Shown in pieces: positions 59,909 to 64,000 of a stretch of 64,000 nucleotides of DNA. This stretch comes from Setophaga petechia. Lineage: Eukaryota > Chordata > Aves > Passeriformes > Parulidae. The first letter of the stretch is position 1. Each line of letters begins with the position of its first letter. The notes under the pieces are model-generated. The model saw only the letters and a program-made list of their open reading frames with translations, ran no database searches and was not told where the DNA came from. The stretch covers positions 30,187,924 to 30,251,923 of the forward strand of contig JANCRA010000006.1 of assembly GCA_024362935.1 (NCBI GenBank), written 5' to 3'. The position numbers and the translations under genes were made by a program.

Positions 59909-60787
59909 CTACATGAGGAACCTGGAGAGATCCTCCTTGATCTCAGCCTCGTCCCACGGCCCGTGGATGTTGTCCTTGAGCAGCTGCAGGCGGATGAGGC
60001 AGTAGGGGCAGAGGCAGGAGATGGCGAGCAGCAGTGAGGCGAAGAGCACGGCGCCCACGCTGGACACGGTGGCCAGCGCCGCCAGCGCCGCCAGCGCAAA
60101 GAGCACCGTGACGGCCACGTAGCAGCGCGGCGTCCGCGCCTTCAGCTTCTTCTGCAGCATGGGCCACAGGGCGAACATCTGCATGGCGAAGGTGACCATG
60201 ACGAAGGCGTGCAGGGAGCGCGGCAGGCGCGACGCCAGGCACACCGAGGCGAAGATGGCCATGTTGAGGGACAGCGTGCTGGACACGATGGCGGCGTTGG
60301 CGCCGTAGTCGAAGAAGATGAGGTGCCCCAGGAGCATGAGGGCCGACATGGCGTAGATGGTGTCCGTGCTGATGGACTCGGTCAGCGTCTTCAGCACCGG
60401 CGAGAAGCCATAGGTGAAGGCGGCGAACACCAGCGTGCTCTTGAGGTCAGCCCAGCGCGTCCGCCCGCTCGCCCAGCGCCCGGCCCCGCCGTCCACGGCG
60501 TCGAACAGGACGTAGCCGAGCAGGGAGGAGAGCAGCGCCGCTGCGAACAGGCCCTGCGGGCTCAGCAGCCCGGCGTCCATGTACCACCAGGTGAGCACGA
60601 AGACGCAGACGCTGCACAGCTGCTGCACCACCGCTCCCGACTGGAAGACCACGGCCTGGTACCGGTACTGCCGGGCGTGCACGTTCTTCCGCAGCTCCTC
60701 CAGGAACCGCTGGTCCACGTAGTTATCGGGGAAAGGCTGCCGCTCGTACAGCACCTTCTGCCACCGCCGCCCGGGCACCGGCTCCAT
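59909..60787 (-). CDS. PIGC: PIGC, GPI-GlcNAc transferase subunit C
   Basis: A complete intronless frame of 292 codons plus TAG. PIG-C is a multi-pass ER membrane subunit of the PIG-A/C/H/P/Q/Y/DPM2 complex. That complex transfers GlcNAc from UDP-GlcNAc to phosphatidylinositol, the first step of GPI-anchor synthesis. Diagnostic motifs are [20 protein letters not shown] (residues 9-28), [17 protein letters not shown] (132-148), [20 protein letters not shown] (155-174), [11 protein letters not shown] (185-195) and the C-terminal [18 protein letters not shown]. About eight hydrophobic segments run from residue 50 to 265. Human PIG-C is 297 residues as remembered; the difference is a shorter, divergent N-terminus (MEPVPGRR). 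The ATG at 60787 was chosen because homology starts at residue 9. The frame stays open 121 codons upstream through GC-rich repeat, which I judge non-coding. The gene converges on DNM3. Confidence 0.98.
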   Translation of the reverse strand: MEPVPGRRWQKVLYERQPFPDNYVDQRFLEELRKNVHARQYRYQAVVFQSGAVVQQLCSVCVFVLTWWYMDAGLLSPQGLFAAALLSSLLGYVLFDAVDGGAGRWASGRTRWADLKSTLVFAAFTYGFSPVLKTLTESISTDTIYAMSALMLLGHLIFFDYGANAAIVSSTLSLNMAIFASVCLASRLPRSLHAFVMVTFAMQMFALWPMLQKKLKARTPRCYVAVTVLFALAALAALATVSSVGAVLFASLLLAISCLCPYCLIRLQLLKDNIHGPWDEAEIKEDLSRFLM

Positions 60788-61250
60788 GGCCCCGGCACGG
60801 CGGGGGCTCCGCGGGCCCGGCCCCGCCGCCGCTGCCGGAGGTGGCGCAAGGGACGCCGGGGCGCTCACGGCCGCCACCTCCTGGCTGGAGCTCGGGACAC
60901 GGGCCGGAACAGCGGGACACGGGCCGGAACAGCGGGACACGGGCCGGAACAGCGGGACACGGGCCGGAACCGAGGGACACGGGCCAGAATCCCGGGACAC
61001 GGGCCGAACCCCGGACACGGGCCAGAACCCCGGGACTCGGGGCGGAATCCCAGGACACGGATCGAAGCCGAGGGACTCGGGCCGAACCCCGGGACACGGG
61101 CCGGACCCCGGGCGGGACCGGGACCCGAGGCCGGTACCAGGGCCGGGCACCGCCCCGCCTCAGAGGGGTCACCTCCCCCCGGCTGCGCCCCCGCTCCGTG
61201 TGAGCTTCAGCAGCCCCTGGGTCTGGGTTGAGGGCACAGCGCAGCTCCCT
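60000..61250 (-). promoter_or_regulatory. PIGC: PIGC CpG island and promoter region
   Basis: Very high GC and CpG density covers the PIGC coding exon and about 450 bases upstream, as expected for a housekeeping promoter. The likely transcription start and 5' UTR lie between 60788 and about 61200, but I see no TATA box and cannot place the start exactly. In mammals PIGC has a non-coding first exon. No clear 3' splice site precedes the ATG here, so a contiguous 5' UTR is possible. The island includes a 20-bp minisatellite. Confidence 0.7.
60893..61160. repeat. 20-bp GC-rich minisatellite in the PIGC 5' region, about 12-13 copies
   Basis: The first four units are near-perfect GGGACACGGGCCGGAACAGC. 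The next eight or so are degenerate and of variable length, with GGACACGGGCC and CCCGGGAC cores. It begins about 105 bases upstream of the PIGC ATG, so it lies in the promoter or 5' UTR. Its composition keeps the PIGC frame open upstream to 61150. Confidence 0.93.
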
Positions 61251-64000
61251 GTCCGTGTCCCTCATGCCGAGAGCCGCAAGTCCCTGTCCCACTGCAGCGT
61301 GCTGGGGCTGTCTCGCTCCTGCCTGGCCCCACAAGCCGGCCCAGCAAGTAGGAGGATGCTCCTGCCCTGCTCCCACACCGTGACGAAGGGCTGAATCCCC
61401 ACAGGCGGCCGATGGGATTTAACCAGGGCCTCTCTGTGCCTGGACATCGCGGTGCGTGCCCGGCCTTGCTGCTGGGAGCGTGGCCCCAGCTCACTCTGCA
61501 AGCCCCACTCCCTGTCCCGGTCCAGCCAGGCACCTGCTGTTCTGGCCAAACCAGGCTCCAGCAGGCAGCTCAGGAATGTGGGTGTGATGCTACAGGGCGC
61601 GCTTCCCCTGCAGCTCCTGCCTGCTCTCAGCTCAGTCCTGCCCTGGCCGAGAGAGCAGCAGGAGGAGGAGAGCAGGGCTGGAGAGGGGCAGCTCTGCAGG
61701 GACATCCATCTCCTGTGCTGCCCATGTCCACGCCAAAGGGACTCAGCGTGTGCAGCAAGGGGACAGAGGCACATTAAAGGAGGTTTCAGAGAGGCCAGAG
61801 GTGTTTCCCTAAGTCTGTGTTTGCTTGTGCTCAGGTCAGAGCCTTCCCAGCCCCGGAGAGGTGCTTGCTGCTGAGGAGCTGCTTCATTTGGCCTCACCCG
61901 AGAGGCCTCGGCCCAGGGCAAGGCAGCCCCGAACAGGGCACGGTTTGTGCTGTGGGAAGGGCCCTCATGGCCCCGCTGTCCCAGCAGCAACAGGCAAAGA
62001 GCTGTCGGTTGTTCTCACCCAGAGCCTGCCACAGGAGACTCCCCAAGCAGATCCCACCTCCTCAGACACTGCAGAGCAGCAGGAAGCACCCACCCTGCTG
62101 CTGTGCCTTTGGGGGGGGCCCAGGCTGAGCCACACCACAGTGACACCTCAAAAGTGCCACCTCCCAGCCCTGTGTCACTGCACTTGCTGGGCAGGGCAGA
62201 GGCAGCTGCTCACCCTGTGCAGGTACCCCCTGCCAAGGGTGATGCCAGCAGGCTCCAAGCCAGGATGGAGCTGGACTCGGTTCCAGCTGCCCTCCCTGAA
62301 AGCCCCCAGCCCCAGCTTTGCACAGAGCCACGCACGTGCCTCCATGTGCACAAGGCAGCTCCCACAGGGACAGGGAGTGCTGCCAGCTCCTGGGATTGCT
62401 GGCATTGCCTCGGTGCCCAGGGCCTGGGAACTTGAGATTTTGAACGAAATGTCCTTCTCCCAAAGTCATGGAGTAAAGCTGGGGCATGCAAGAGGAAAGC
62501 TGGGAGGACAGAGAGCCATTCCTGCTGTTCTGAAAAGTGCCACGACCACCACAGAAGAGGAATACACCTCCCATGGACAGGTACAGGGCAATGCTGTGCT
62601 CTCCCTGTGGGTGGTGCCAGCAGGTTTGCTGTCACCTGGCCCCGGGCTCTCTGCATATCTGTGATGCTTTGGGCACCAAGAAGAGCATGGGGCTGGAGCA
62701 TGAGGCTGCTTCCACGTGGTCAGGTCCATGCAGAAACCCCAGTGGAGAGAACAGAGGTGATGGGCACTCTGGGTGCCCTCTCAAGTCTCTGCTGTGGGGC
62801 AGCAGAGTGCCTTTGGAGGCAGGGAGGGTGGGAGGCTGGGGCTGGTCAGTGACTCAGAGCGCTCCTGAGCCACACTGGGGGATGCCAGCAAAGCCAAACC
62901 TTTGGGGACATCCAGCACAGCAGCTGGAGCCCCCCGTGGGTGCCCACCTGGATCTCTCTGGCATTGGCTCTGCACCCCTGGCAATGCCAGCCCAGGGCCT
63001 GGCACCCACCTGGTGCTTGGGGGACCCCAGTGACGAAGCAGCTGCCACTGCTGTGCTGGCACTGTGTCCCTGGGAGGGGACAGCGTGTGACTGCCACGTG
63101 TGGTGGCACCGCCCACGGTGCAAAGGACAGCTCAGCGTGCCCAGGTGGCCAGACTTTGCCGCAGGGCAGTGACTGCCAGGGACAGTGACTGTCAGGGACA
63201 GTGACTGTCCTGCCTGCACAGCTGTCCTGGACGTGCCACAGGACCTGCCACGTCACTGTCACCAGCCAGCCCTGCTGCTCAGAGGGGACCTTGTGCCATG
63301 GAGTCATCCCCCAGCCCTCCTGGGAGCTCTCCTGGCAGGATAAGCAGTGGCTAAGGTCAAGAATACAAAAGTTCTTTGTGAGCATCGAAATTCCCACTCT
63401 GGGTTCTGTGCCACAAGACCCCCCTCACTTCACAGTTCGGTGTCCCCAAGTGCCACTGGCCTCTGGAGAGGCTGTGGGGTGAGGAGGGCTCTGAGCCCCT
63501 CTGCTGAGATGCAGGGATGAGGAGCTGGGTGCCATGGCCCTACAAACTCTGTGTGTGCTGGGGCTTGGCTCTGCCCTGCTCTCTGCAAAGGCACCCCACT
63601 GCAGATTTGTTTAGAGTCAGCTCCTCTGAATGCTGGAATTCACTGCTGAGGTTGTCTGGAGGGAAGGTGGAAAAGGTGACAGGCTGGGACTGAAATTGCT
63701 GGGATTGATCTGGACCTGCACTGGAGATGTTTAAATATCAAAGTGTGGCAGGCACTGCTCCCCCTCACTGGCTCGGGGCTGCCTCCAGGTGTGTGCTCCC
63801 CTCAGGACAGGACCATCAGTTGTGCTGCAGAAAGAGGCTTCCAAATACCTGAGCAGCACACTCTGCTAAGGGGCTGAGCCTGCACGGATGAGGATGGCTC
63901 CTGTGCCTCTCCCTGTCCCCCAGACAGGGCTCTTCCCCTGTGTCACCCCCAGGAATGACAGGGCACAGCCATGGATCCCTGGGCCTCATTTCTCTGCCAA
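61251..64000. other. GC-rich intergenic sequence upstream of PIGC
   Basis: Many overlapping open frames occur on both strands (for example + 61825-62664 and - 61262-61990). They coexist in the same place, share no recognisable domain and reflect GC-rich, stop-poor sequence. A short GACAGTGACTGTC tandem lies near 63170-63210. From human gene order, SUCO or C1orf105 would be expected beyond PIGC, but I find no exon of either here. Confidence 0.5.

Noticed and set aside
60788..61150. In-frame 121-residue N-terminal extension of PIGC
   Set aside because: It is encoded by a degenerate 20-bp repeat. Family homology begins at residue 9 of the 292-residue form, which matches known PIG-C length.
61262..63397. 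Many 100-280-codon open frames on both strands upstream of PIGC
   Set aside because: They overlap extensively in GC-rich, stop-poor sequence, lack recognisable domains and have no consistent exon structure.

Overview
This is a vertebrate nuclear window, most likely from a passerine bird. It holds the 3' part of the dynamin-3 gene (DNM3, + strand) followed tail-to-tail by PIGC (- strand). The bird assignment rests on CR1 LINE 3' fragments, low overall repeat density, short GC-rich minisatellites, and long terminal repeats whose sequence I recognise as passerine endogenous-retrovirus LTRs. No bacterial-style operons or CRISPR arrays are present.

Layout. Positions 1-923 and 936-27367 are DNM3 intron around a probable 12-nt microexon (924-935) at the junction of the PH and GED regions. 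The GED is encoded by 27368-27532 and 32201-32427, and the proline-rich domain by 34445-34678. These splice in consistent phase (0, then 2, then 2) to terminal exon A (48558-48627 coding), which encodes the classic DNM2/DNM3-type tail. Two further downstream segments have strong acceptors, the same phase, a short proline- or arginine-containing tail, a stop and a poly(A) signal. These are exon B (from 52489, DNM1-like tail) and exon C (from 54923). The 3' end of DNM3 therefore looks like an array of three alternative last exons.

A solo LTR with an intact 5-bp target-site duplication (31566-32188) sits 12 nt upstream of the 32201 exon. It separates the ancestral polypyrimidine tract from its AG. 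A second, nested or composite LTR block lies just downstream of the same exon. Five minisatellites (12-, 20-, 20-, 30- and about 39-bp units) cluster in the GC-rich last 20 kb. They lie between or next to the alternative terminal exons and at both ends of PIGC.

PIGC (59909-60787, -) is a complete intronless reading frame for the GPI-GlcNAc transferase subunit, with a CpG-island promoter and a compact 3' UTR. An unexplained CpG island lies in the last DNM3 intron (about 43955-44430). I see no supportable gene between the PIGC promoter and the window end (61250-64000).

The two genes are functionally unrelated: dynamin-3 is a membrane-fission GTPase and PIGC is an ER GPI-anchor biosynthesis subunit. 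Their adjacency matches the human 1q24.3 order as I remember it.
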